DNA from: Acidobacteriota bacterium | GTDB taxonomy: Bacteria > Acidobacteriota > Terriglobia > Terriglobales > Acidobacteriaceae | Direction: 5' to 3' | Length of the DNA stretch: 64,000 nt | Assembly (NCBI GenBank): GCA_025359885.1 | Contig: JANYDG010000006.1 | Location: 1 to 64,000 of the forward strand | Part shown: piece after piece, positions 33,568 to 40,896 of the stretch | Numbering within the stretch: the stretch's first letter is position 1 | How the letters are laid out: each line of letters begins with the position of its first letter | The notes under the pieces: model-generated | The model's input: only the letters and a program-made list of their open reading frames with translations | The model's database searches: none | What the model was told of the DNA's origin: nothing | Program-made: the position numbers and the translations under genes

Positions 33568-34371
33568 CTAGCTCGTCGACTTCACCCGAACCACGGTGAT
33601 TTTGCTGAAGCCTTCATCGAAGAGCGGAGCCTTCAGCCGTTCGGCCATCTTTTGCATCACGTCGTCGCTCACCGGGCGGTCGCGCTTGGCGTTGCGCTCC
33701 AGGCAAACTTCAAGCGGCACATCAAAGAAGACCGCCTGCACCTCATAGCCAAAGCTGGCCGCCATCTTGATCCACTGGCGGCGCTCGTGCGGCGACAGGT
33801 TGGTCGCGTCCACATAGTTCCACGGCATGCGCGCAATCAGCCGGGCGCGCAGCAGCGACCGCAGCGTTGAGAAAACCAAACCCTGGTAGCGTTGCTCGGT
33901 AATGTCGTCAAACAAAATTGTCCTCAGCATGTCGCTCGACAGCGGTGTCACGCCCCGGCGCTTGAACCACGTCGTCTTCCCCGACCCCGGCAGCCCAATC
34001 GTGAGCACTACAAATCCCTTGGGATCGAGCGCGGTGCGGCCTGCGGCCTCATTCTCCTGCGGCGGCATGGCGGGGAAATCCGGTTGCGTCTCCATCTCCA
34101 GCCGTCCCAGTGCCGAATCCTCGTCGGCGTAGCGCGGCGCAGAAGGCGCGTGCCGTTGGGGCCGCGGCGTGTGTTTCACTTCTGCCGGACGCGCTTCCGG
34201 TTTGCTCACGGCCTGGGCAATCACTCGCAGTGGCGGCGGAGGCGGAGTGCGCGGTCCAGCGTCTTCCGGGTAGTTCGGCACCAGGGGGCGCGGCTGGTTG
34301 GTAGGCAATTCATGACCGATGCGGCCGGTCGACTCCGAAGTATTGGGCTCTCGCTTTGTGCGTCTTCTCAT
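33568..34371 (-). CDS. P-loop kinase, polynucleotide kinase-like (AAA_33 type), 267 aa
   Basis: A predicted ATP-dependent kinase with a disordered, proline-rich N-terminal half (PRTPPPPPLRVIAQ, PRPQRHAPSAPRY) and a C-terminal domain from about residue 115: Walker A TIGLPGSGKTTWFKRRG, then LSSDMLRTILFDD, YVDATNLSPHERRQW and an arginine lid LERNAKRDRPVSDDVMQ. This matches the T4-polynucleotide-kinase/Zeta-like P-loop group. The start at 34371 is chosen because a 28-bp palindrome sits just upstream; the frame is open further but reads into the gapA upstream region. The substrate may be RNA ends, a nucleotide or a small molecule. Confidence 0.8.
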   Translation of the reverse strand: MRRRTKREPNTSESTGRIGHELPTNQPRPLVPNYPEDAGPRTPPPPPLRVIAQAVSKPEARPAEVKHTPRPQRHAPSAPRYADEDSALGRLEMETQPDFPAMPPQENEAAGRTALDPKGFVVLTIGLPGSGKTTWFKRRGVTPLSSDMLRTILFDDITEQRYQGLVFSTLRSLLRARLIARMPWNYVDATNLSPHERRQWIKMAASFGYEVQAVFFDVPLEVCLERNAKRDRPVSDDVMQKMAERLKAPLFDEGFSKITVVRVKSTS

Positions 34372-34400
34372 GCTTTTTGGCTCGTACCGCCTCAGTTTCC

Positions 34401-34428
34401 GATTATGACACTCACCAGTATCATAATC
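34401..34428. promoter_or_regulatory. Imperfect 28-bp palindrome in the kinase/gapA divergent region
   Basis: Two 12-bp arms (34401-34412 and 34417-34428) differ from perfect symmetry at one base and flank a CACC spacer. The site lies 30 bp upstream of the proposed kinase start in the 348-bp gap before gapA, the placement of a dimeric repressor operator. A TTGACA hexamer occurs at 34558-34563 without a convincing -10. No other gene was seen in this gap. Confidence 0.55.
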
Positions 34429-34719
34429 GGCCATTGCACAACAAAACGTGCATTCCCGGTTACTCCCACCCGTCGTGGGAACTTCTCCGCCTGACCCGTG
34501 TGTCCTGGCCAAAACTGTGCCGCGGCGGGATTTCTCCGCGTTTTCGTTTTCATCTGGTTGACAACAGTGGTAATCTGGTGAGTTTGGTGAAAGAGCTTGC
34601 CCGAAATCGATTTTGCAATGGCCCGGCGTACAGGCAAGCACGTCTGGCAACCACCGGCTGACTTCGTCTTTTCAACGCGATAGCAGACCGCAAGCACGAC
34701 TCTTAAGGAGAGACTACAC

Positions 34720-35724
34720 ATGGCAGTCAAGGTTGGTATCAATGGCTTCGGTCGCATCGGCCGTAACGTATTTCGCGCAGCAATGGGTAACCCTGAAATC
34801 GAGTTTGTTGCCGTAAACGACCTCACCAGTCCCGCAATTCTCGCTCACCTGCTCAAGCATGATTCCATTCTCGGCAATCTGAAGAACGACATCGTTGCCG
34901 GAGACGACTTCATCTCAGTCGATGGCGTCAAGCTCAAGGTTTTTGCCGAGCGTGACCCCTCCAAGCTGGATTGGGCATCAACCGGCGCACAGATCGTCGT
35001 CGAATCGACCGGCCACTTCACCGATGCCACCAAGGCCAAGGCCCACCTGGGTGCAACCGTCAAGAAGGTCATCATCTCTGCTCCGGCGACCAACGAGGAT
35101 ATCACCCTCGTCCTCGGCGTCAACGACAGCAAGTACGATCCGGCCGCGCATAACGTCATCTCCAATGCAAGCTGCACCACCAACTGCCTCGCGCCGGTCG
35201 TCAAGGTACTGCTCGAGAACTTCGGCATCGTTTCCGGCATCATGACCACCATTCATAGCTACACCAATGATCAGGTCATCCTCGACTTTCCTCACAAGGA
35301 TCTGCGCCGCGCCCGCGCTGCCGCCATTAACATGATTCCCAGCTCCACCGGCGCCGCCAAGGCCCTTAAGCTGGTTATCCCTGAGACTGCCGGCAAGCTT
35401 GACGGCTTCGCCATCCGCGTCCCGACCCCGAACGTCTCCATCGTCGACCTCACCTTCATCTCTGAGAAGACCACCGATGCCAAGGCCGTCAACGCCGCTC
35501 TCAAGGCCGCCAGCGAAGGCGAACTGAAGGGCATTCTCGGCTTTGAAGAGCATGAGCTCGTCAGCTCTGACTTCAAGGGCAACCCGCTCTCATCCATCGT
35601 TGACGCGCCGCTGACTAAGGTCGTCGGCAACTCCGTCAAAGTGCTCAGCTGGTATGACAACGAGTGGGGCTACAGCAACCGCGTCGTTGACCTGATCGGC
35701 TTCCTCGAAGCCAAGGGTCTGTAA
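34720..35724 (+). CDS. gapA: Glyceraldehyde-3-phosphate dehydrogenase, type I
   Basis: GapA oxidises glyceraldehyde 3-phosphate to 1,3-bisphosphoglycerate with NAD+. The Rossmann start VGINGFGRIGRNVFRA, the catalytic SNASCTTNCLAP (C152), the TTIHSYTNDQ histidine region and WYDNEWGYSNR are all present. The length of 334 aa is standard. AAGGAGAG precedes the ATG at good spacing. It is followed by ridA and pgk on the same strand, giving a glycolytic cluster with an insert. Confidence 0.97.
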   Translation: MAVKVGINGFGRIGRNVFRAAMGNPEIEFVAVNDLTSPAILAHLLKHDSILGNLKNDIVAGDDFISVDGVKLKVFAERDPSKLDWASTGAQIVVESTGHFTDATKAKAHLGATVKKVIISAPATNEDITLVLGVNDSKYDPAAHNVISNASCTTNCLAPVVKVLLENFGIVSGIMTTIHSYTNDQVILDFPHKDLRRARAAAINMIPSSTGAAKALKLVIPETAGKLDGFAIRVPTPNVSIVDLTFISEKTTDAKAVNAALKAASEGELKGILGFEEHELVSSDFKGNPLSSIVDAPLTKVVGNSVKVLSWYDNEWGYSNRVVDLIGFLEAKGL

Positions 35725-35733
35725 CCGAAGTTG

Positions 35734-35788
35734 TCAGGGGTCAGGGGTCAGGGGTCAGTTCGTGGCATGCTTCCGGACTGACCCCTGA
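35734..35788 (+). repeat. TCAGGGG heptamer repeats with an inverted partner
   Basis: Three and a half tandem copies of TCAGGGG (35734-35758) follow gapA. The last part (35748-35759) is a perfect 12-bp inverted repeat of 35777-35788, so the RNA can fold into a long hairpin between gapA and ridA. Degenerate CCCTGA copies continue to about 35815. Confidence 0.75.
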
Positions 35789-35830
35789 TCCCTGAAACCC
35801 GGTCCCTGAAGTCTGTCCTCTGAAAACTCT

Positions 35831-36223
35831 ATGCGCCAGAATCTCCCAGGAACTTCGCCCTTCGAGCCTCTCATCGGCTTTTCCCGCGCTGTCCGCGTGG
35901 GTAACGCAATTCACGTCGCAGGCACCGGGCCAGTAGGCGCAGATGATGCCGATGTGGCCGCGCAGACACGCCAGATCATTCTCATCGCCAAAGAAATTCT
36001 CGAACGCGGCGGAGCTTCGCTCAGCGACGTTGTCCGCACCCGCATGTACCTCACAGAAGCCGCAGATTGGGAAGTCGTTGGCCGCGTCCACGGTGAGTTC
36101 TTCCAGCACATTCGTCCTGCCACTACCATGGTCGTCGTGGCAGCTCTACTCAATCCAAAATGGCGCGTGGAAATCGAATTCGATGCCGTCATCGCATCGG
36201 ACACCACCGCAGAAGGCAAGTGA
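35831..36223 (+). CDS. RidA-family enamine/imine deaminase homologue
   Basis: RidA proteins hydrolyse reactive enamine/imine intermediates made by PLP enzymes. The sequence has the family's FSRAVRVGNAIHVAGTGPVG opening, a central QTRQIILIAKEILERGGASLSDVVRTRMYL-like block, and the C-terminal ATTMVVVAALLNPKWRVEIEFDAV, including the conserved glutamate. The length of 130 aa is normal. It is placed between gapA and pgk; pgk starts 5 nt after its stop, so it is in the glycolytic transcript. Confidence 0.9.
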   Translation: MRQNLPGTSPFEPLIGFSRAVRVGNAIHVAGTGPVGADDADVAAQTRQIILIAKEILERGGASLSDVVRTRMYLTEAADWEVVGRVHGEFFQHIRPATTMVVVAALLNPKWRVEIEFDAVIASDTTAEGK

Positions 36224-36228
36224 ATTCC

Positions 36229-37443
36229 ATGGCAAAGCTCTCCATTCGCGATCTCGATCTGAAGAACAAGCGCGTCTTTATCCGCGTCGATTTCAACGTG
36301 CCGCTCACCGAAGACGGCACCGCCATTACGGACGACACCCGCATCCGCGCCACCCTGCCCACTATCATCTACGCGCTCAAGCACCACGCCAAGGTCATTC
36401 TCGCTTCACACCTCGGCCGGCCCAAGGGTAAGCCCAATCCTAAGTACTCTTTGCGCCCGGTTGTTGACCGTCTGCGCGAACTGCTTGACGCCGAGCTCAG
36501 CCGCTCCATCAATGTCGCCTTCTCGCCTGAATGCGTCGGCGAAGTCGCTAGCGAACTCGCCCGCCAGCTCGAATCTGGCCAGGTACTGCTGCTCGAGAAC
36601 CTGCGCTACCACGCCGCAGAAGAGGCCAACGGTCCGCAGTTCAGCTCGGCTCTCGCTTCGCTTGGCGAAATCTACGTCAACGACGCCTTTGGTTCGGCCC
36701 ACCGCGCGCACGCCTCCACTGAAGGCATTACCCACTTCCTCAAGCCCGCTGCGGCTGGCCTACTCATGGAAAAAGAGCTGACTTATCTCGGAAAAGCGTT
36801 GGAAGCTCCTGAGAAGCCCTTCGTCGCCATCATCGGCGGCAGCAAGATTTCAGGAAAGATTGACGTGATCGACAATCTTCTTGACAAGGTCAGTACGCTG
36901 GTCATCGTTGGCGGTATGGCTTACACCTTCCAGCGCGCTCTCGGCGTCACTACCGGCAAGTCGCTTGTTGAAGAAGACAAGATTGAGGTCGCCCGCGAAG
37001 CACTCGCCAAGGCCAAGGCCAACGGCGTTGAACTGCTGCTGCCCGTCGACAACATTCTCGCCGATAGCTTCGCCCCGGACGCCAACACCCAGACATGGGA
37101 TTCCTCAGTGAACTTCCCCGCCGACTGGCAGGGACTGGACATCGGCCCTAAAACCATCGCCCTCATCGTCGATGTCGTCAGCAAGGCCCGCACCATCCTC
37201 TGGAACGGCCCCGCCGGCGTCTTCGAGTTCCCTGCCTTCGCCATCGGCACCAACGCTATAGCCCACGCGGTCGCAGCCAATACTGAAGCCATCAGCATCG
37301 TTGGTGGCGGTGATTCGGTAAGCGCCATTAACCTGGCCGGCGTGGCAGACAAAATCACCCACATCAGCACCGGCGGCGGCGCCAGTCTGGAGTTCCTCGA
37401 AGGCAAGAAACTCCCCGGCGTCGAAGCTCTGACGGACAAGTAA
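36229..37443 (+). CDS. pgk: Phosphoglycerate kinase
   Basis: Pgk transfers phosphate from 1,3-bisphosphoglycerate to ADP. Landmarks are KRVFIRVDFNVPL, ASHLGRPKG, LLLENLRYHAAEE, NDAFGSAHRAHAST, AIIGGSKISGKIDVIDNLL, WNGPAGVFEFPAFA and the C-terminal VGGGDSVSAI. From the ATG at 36229 the protein has 404 aa, close to the family norm; an open frame upstream overlaps ridA in another frame and is not used. A strong intrinsic terminator follows. Confidence 0.97.
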   Translation: MAKLSIRDLDLKNKRVFIRVDFNVPLTEDGTAITDDTRIRATLPTIIYALKHHAKVILASHLGRPKGKPNPKYSLRPVVDRLRELLDAELSRSINVAFSPECVGEVASELARQLESGQVLLLENLRYHAAEEANGPQFSSALASLGEIYVNDAFGSAHRAHASTEGITHFLKPAAAGLLMEKELTYLGKALEAPEKPFVAIIGGSKISGKIDVIDNLLDKVSTLVIVGGMAYTFQRALGVTTGKSLVEEDKIEVAREALAKAKANGVELLLPVDNILADSFAPDANTQTWDSSVNFPADWQGLDIGPKTIALIVDVVSKARTILWNGPAGVFEFPAFAIGTNAIAHAVAANTEAISIVGGGDSVSAINLAGVADKITHISTGGGASLEFLEGKKLPGVEALTDK

Positions 37444-37579
37444 CATCAGAAGTTACCTTTCCAAGTGGATTGGTTTGTCAGCCTGAGCCTAGCGAAGGAA
37501 CTGCATCTGCTTTTGCTCTCGTTCCTGCTTTTCTTTCTGTCATTCCTGCAGAGAATCTGCTTTTCTGCGCAAACACCCG

Positions 37580-37614
37580 AGCGGCGACTCACCCGAGTCG
37601 TCGCTTTTCTTTTC
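37580..37614 (+). terminator. Intrinsic terminator after pgk
   Basis: A 10-bp stem (37581-37590 with 37595-37604, one G-U pair, ACCC loop) is followed by TTTTCTTTT. It is well placed to end the gapA-ridA-pgk transcript, about 140 bp past the pgk stop. The rest of the 37444-37766 gap has no gene. Confidence 0.85.
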
Positions 37615-37766
37615 ATATGACTTTCAATCAAATTCAAGTTACCCTGTCCTTGCCGCTCCCCCACTAACTCCAACCAAAACAAATATCAGGAGGCTGCTCT
37701 TGCTCAAGCTTTCATTTCTCGCTAAGGATCAGTTGTCCCGCGCCCTACCCCCTGAAACTCAGCTTT

Positions 37767-38480
37767 ATGGCAATCTTCTTCTTCGCCGCCGTGCTCCTCG
37801 CCGACCATACCGTCCACGCCAGTATGCAGGAATCCCAATACACCCGGGAAACCACCACCTTCGCTCCTTACGCCTAGTTTCAATACGCCACGCTGACTGG
37901 CACCAGCAATGTGATCAACGCCACCAACGTTCCCATCGTCACCACAACCGGCACCAGTTACAAGAACTTGACCTCCACAGTGAATGTTGTCGCCAACGGC
38001 ACCATCTCCATAGCTCCCGGATCTCCCACTGTTGTAGCTTCCCCGATAACTCAATCGGCGAGCTTCAAATCTGGCATCTACCTTGGACCGCATTTCAATA
38101 ACAGTGACTACGATGGCATGGTTGCAACGGTGTCTGGCCCGGGTGTTGTCCCGGGCGGCTTCTCGAACTGGACCTTTTCGTCCTCCGCCACTTCAACGGC
38201 GACGACCCCGTATCCGATCACAGCCAGATGGTATGTCGGTTCGCCGACCTCCACAAACCATCCCTTTTACGCTCGTCTAAAAAAGGCTGGGATCACATCG
38301 ACCGCCTATAGCTATGGAACCCTTGGAAATCAGCCGAGTGACCCAAATGGGGCTTGGTTCAACGGCGGACTAATCGGGGTGAGCCAAGCAGGCAACGCCA
38401 TCACAATCGTTTCCTTTAGCTTATGCTGCGGCACCGACTACAGCACCCCCCAAGACCAAATCACTTTCACCCTCAAGTAG
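37767..38480 (+). pseudogene. Secreted protein of unknown family, interrupted by TAG
   Basis: From the ATG at 37767 the frame encodes a signal-peptide-like start (MAIFFFAAVLLADHTVHA) and runs to TAG at 37875-37877. Without any frameshift it continues for 200 codons as a serine/threonine-rich, beta-type sequence (TSYKNLTSTVNVVANGTISI, FSNWTFSSSATSTATT, ARWYVGSPTSTNHPFYARL) with a CC pair near the end. An AGGAGG at 37688-37693 lies in front of a TTG in a different frame. The simplest reading is a nonsense-mutated exported protein. Alternatively the downstream part is translated alone from GTG 37911, but it would then lack a signal. Confidence 0.55.
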
Positions 38481-38495
38481 TAGTCTTTCGCTCAG

Positions 38496-38525
38496 TTGCC
38501 GGTGCCCGCTCCTCAGCACCGGTAA
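38496..38525. terminator. Hairpin between convergent genes
   Basis: A 10-bp stem with one G-U pair (38496-38505 with 38516-38525) and a 10-nt loop lies between the end of the secreted-protein locus and the end of murB. It has no strong T-run. It may act as a weak bidirectional terminator. Confidence 0.45.
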
Positions 38526-38586
38526 CACTTCTTGGCACTGGCCTGGCATTTACTGAGATTTTGCTATGAAAACCGATGTCATCCAG

Positions 38587-39621
38587 TTAAAAACCCACCA
38601 TTATGGGCTCCATCTGCAATACCAACCCAAACCGCGCCTTCACTCCGGCAGCAATTGTGTCGCCAAGGGCAAGCACTTCTACGGCGGTTGCGCCGCCGAG
38701 GTTCACCAGCGCCAGCGTGTGCCGCGTTGAAATCGCAGCCCGGCCCATCGCAAATCCTTTGGCAAACCCTGCTTGCTCGATCAGCCACGCCGCCGGTAGC
38801 TTCACAAAACCCTCACCAGCAGGATAATGCGGTACCTCCGCACCCAGTCTTTCCGTCAACCGCACGAACTCTTCGGCAGAGATGATGGGATTCTTAAAAA
38901 AACTCCCTGCGCTGCGATAATCCGTATAGCCCTCAACCATCAGCATTCCCTTCGCCTGCCGAATCCGCCGCACCGCCGCCGCCACCTTGGTCAAGCCAGG
39001 TTTCGAGTCAGAGGAAAACAACTTCTGTAGATCCGCATAGCCTAAATCTGGCGCGCCGCCTGGACTCAATCGGTAGTCGACGCGCACAACGACAAACCGC
39101 CCCTTCGCTGAAGTGTTGAAAAAACTTTGCCTATAGCCAAAGCTGCACTCCGCCGCCGCCAAGTCGCGAAAGATCAACGTCTCCAGGTCTAGAACCCTGA
39201 CGCTTTCAATTGTCTCGGCTACATCCTGGCCGTAAGCCCCAACATTCTGTACAGGAGTGCCGCCAACCGTCCCCGGAATTCCAGCCAGGCACTCGATGCC
39301 CGCGCAGCCGTCCATCACCGTCCGCTCAACGAATGCATCCCATGACTCACCTGCGCCAACGCGGTACCGGCAGGCCCCAGCTTCAGGAAAAGCCTCGACC
39401 CCCCGAATCCCCACCCGAAGTACGAGCCCAGCAAAACCGGCATCTGAGACGAGCAGGTTGCTGCCCCCGCCCAGCACAAAAAGCGGCAACATCCGTTTCT
39501 GCGCCCAAGCCACCGAATCCAGCACTTCCTCTTCGGTTACCGCTTCCACAAACCACCGTGCCGGTCCCCCAATGCCTAGGGTTGTCAACGGCCCCAGGGC
39601 CAAATTTTCTAAAATCTTCAT
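38587..39621 (-). CDS. murB: UDP-N-acetylenolpyruvoylglucosamine reductase MurB
   Basis: MurB makes UDP-MurNAc for peptidoglycan using FAD and NADPH. The FAD-binding region has LGIGGPARWFVEA, FVLGGGSNLLVSDAGF and CLAGIPGTVGGTPVQNVGAYGQ; the substrate domain shows FGYRQSFF and DYRSAGSFFKNPI (catalytic serine) and a C-terminal glutamate region LQMEP. The presence of the YRQSF loop and the length of 344 aa fit the type I (E. coli-like) form. No other mur genes are adjacent. Confidence 0.95.
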   Translation of the reverse strand: MKILENLALGPLTTLGIGGPARWFVEAVTEEEVLDSVAWAQKRMLPLFVLGGGSNLLVSDAGFAGLVLRVGIRGVEAFPEAGACRYRVGAGESWDAFVERTVMDGCAGIECLAGIPGTVGGTPVQNVGAYGQDVAETIESVRVLDLETLIFRDLAAAECSFGYRQSFFNTSAKGRFVVVRVDYRLSPGGAPDLGYADLQKLFSSDSKPGLTKVAAAVRRIRQAKGMLMVEGYTDYRSAGSFFKNPIISAEEFVRLTERLGAEVPHYPAGEGFVKLPAAWLIEQAGFAKGFAMGRAAISTRHTLALVNLGGATAVEVLALGDTIAAGVKARFGLVLQMEPIMVGF

Positions 39622-39812
39622 TCCCGCCAGCCTACAACTCCCACCGATACTTCACCAACCTTATGCGAATTCATGTCGAATCCACCGCAAAATCCGTCCC
39701 GCCGGGTGACGTTCTATCGGAGACATTTGCTGCTTTCTACCCAAAGGATGCAGCCCCGAGGGATTCTCGCTAAAATAGAGAAGCAGGCAACTTTCAACTG
39801 CCGGAGGCACGT

Positions 39813-40238
39813 GTGTATCCAGAAATTATGCTCATCCCCATGCGCGAGGAACTTACCCGCGCTGGAATTCAAGAAGCACGCGACGCTGCAGAAGTAGACG
39901 CAGCCCTCGCCAAGCCAGGTACCACCATGCTCGTCGTCAACTCCATCTGCGGATGCGCCGCAGGCAAGATGCGCCCCGGCGTGCGCATGGCGCTTACCCA
40001 CACCACCCTGCCCGACCAGAGCGTCACCGTTTTTGCTGGCCAGGATCGTGAAGCCACCGACCGCGCCCGCTCCTACTTTGAGGGTCAGCCGCCCACTTCG
40101 CCAGCCATTGCCATCCTCCGCGACGGCAAGCTGGTCTACCTGATGCAGCGCTACATCATCGAATCGAGCACCGCCCCCCAGATCGCTGGCGAACTAGCCC
40201 GCGCATTCGACGAACTCTGCGCCAAGGCTACCGCCTAA
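39813..40238 (+). CDS. Bacilliredoxin BrxA/BrxB family
   Basis: Bacilliredoxins remove bacillithiol or a similar thiol from oxidised protein cysteines. The protein carries the diagnostic CGC-type motif NSICGCAAGKMRPGV, with VTVFAGQDREATDRAR and the C-terminal AIAILRDGKLVYLMQRYIIE. The length of 141 aa matches the family. The GTG at 39813 follows GGAGG at 5 nt. The presence of the gene suggests that this lineage makes a bacillithiol-like thiol. Confidence 0.92.
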   Translation: MYPEIMLIPMREELTRAGIQEARDAAEVDAALAKPGTTMLVVNSICGCAAGKMRPGVRMALTHTTLPDQSVTVFAGQDREATDRARSYFEGQPPTSPAIAILRDGKLVYLMQRYIIESSTAPQIAGELARAFDELCAKATA

Positions 40239-40244
40239 ACCGCC

Positions 40245-40553
40245 TCATACATGCAGAATCGGGCCAGCGTATTGGGCGATTTTTGCATCGGAAGTCAACA
40301 AAGCGATCCCTTCGACCACCGCCTGAGCAATCAGGATCCGGTCGAAGGGATATTTGTGTCTCAGGGGTAAGCTGGCTACCGCTACAGCATGTTCTCCCAG
40401 TACGGCGATTTCCGCAAAATGGTTAGCTAACATGTTGCGCCTACGCTCTCCTAGCTCAACCTGAAACTCCACTCGTCTCCGACTGTGTTTGATCGCTGTC
40501 TCCCAGATACTCACTGTGCTGAAAAAGACCTCAGAACATCGCTTCGATTTCAT
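40245..40553 (-). pseudogene. N-terminally deleted PIN-domain toxin (VapC-like)
   Basis: The sequence matches the middle and C-terminal part of a PIN toxin: FFSTVSIWETAIKHSRRRVEF, AVAVASLPLRHKYPFDRILIAQAVVEGIALLTSDAKIAQY, including the conserved DRILIAQA block. The first roughly 35 residues of such toxins, which hold the LLDTHVLLWW segment with the first catalytic Asp, are missing. The upstream DNA instead runs directly into the former antitoxin end. The frame used here starts inside that antitoxin tail. It is predicted not to fold as an active nuclease. Confidence 0.8.
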
Positions 40554-40818
40554 CTTGAAACATCGTCTTGATGTCTTAGGGAATCGTCATTTTCCCCTTC
40601 ATAAATCCAAGTCTCCGCCTGGGCTTCTGCGGCTCCGCATCCAGGCGGGTCACCCTGACCATGGGCTTACCGGCCTTGGCGATAATGAAGGAATTCCCGT
40701 TTGCAGCCTCTTCGACCAACCGCGACAGGTGGGTCTTGGCCTCGTGGATGTTGACAATCCTCTGCCCTTCGAGTCCACCTACGCCGACGATCGCCACGAT
40801 GGACCTGCAAAAGCACAT
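40531..40818 (-). pseudogene. Phd/YefM antitoxin truncated by a nonsense mutation
   Basis: The antitoxin fold is recognisable (VNIHEAKTHLSRLVEEAANG, FIIAKAGKPMVRVTRL, RRRLGFMKGKMTIP). TAA at 40576-40578 ends the frame there. The next codons in the same frame encode DIKTMFQDEIEAMF and TGA at 40531, which is the usual toxin-contacting C-terminus of this family. One change from GAA to TAA explains the truncation. The start is uncertain, because the family normally begins shortly before VNIHEAK. It precedes the broken toxin. Confidence 0.8.
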
Positions 40819-40849
40819 GGACTAAACTAAAAAACTTAGCTTAGTCCAT
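40817..40849. promoter_or_regulatory. Inverted repeat at the second toxin-antitoxin promoter
   Basis: Perfect 9-bp arms ATGGACTAA (40817-40825) and TTAGTCCAT (40841-40849) flank an A/T-rich 15-bp centre that itself has ACTAA/TTAG half-repeats. The position just before the antitoxin gene is where antitoxin dimers normally bind to autorepress. Confidence 0.6.
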
Positions 40850-40896
40850 TTTCACGGAACATCACAATTCCTCCGAATCAACGGTATTAGCCGAAA

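Noticed and set aside
34558-34576. Sigma-70 promoter for gapA at TTGACA
   Set aside because: The only -10-like hexamer nearby is 7 bp away; no acceptable box at 16-18 bp.
35734-35815. CRISPR-like array in the TCAGGGG region
   Set aside because: The units are 7 bp and contiguous, with no spacers or cas genes.
4222-37877. Genetic-code change with TAG read as an amino acid (in-frame TAG in vapC, behind the sorting substrate and in the 37.8-kb gene)
   Set aside because: TAG ends several intact genes at family-normal lengths (superoxide dismutase, the DUF151 gene, miaB), so it is an ordinary stop here.
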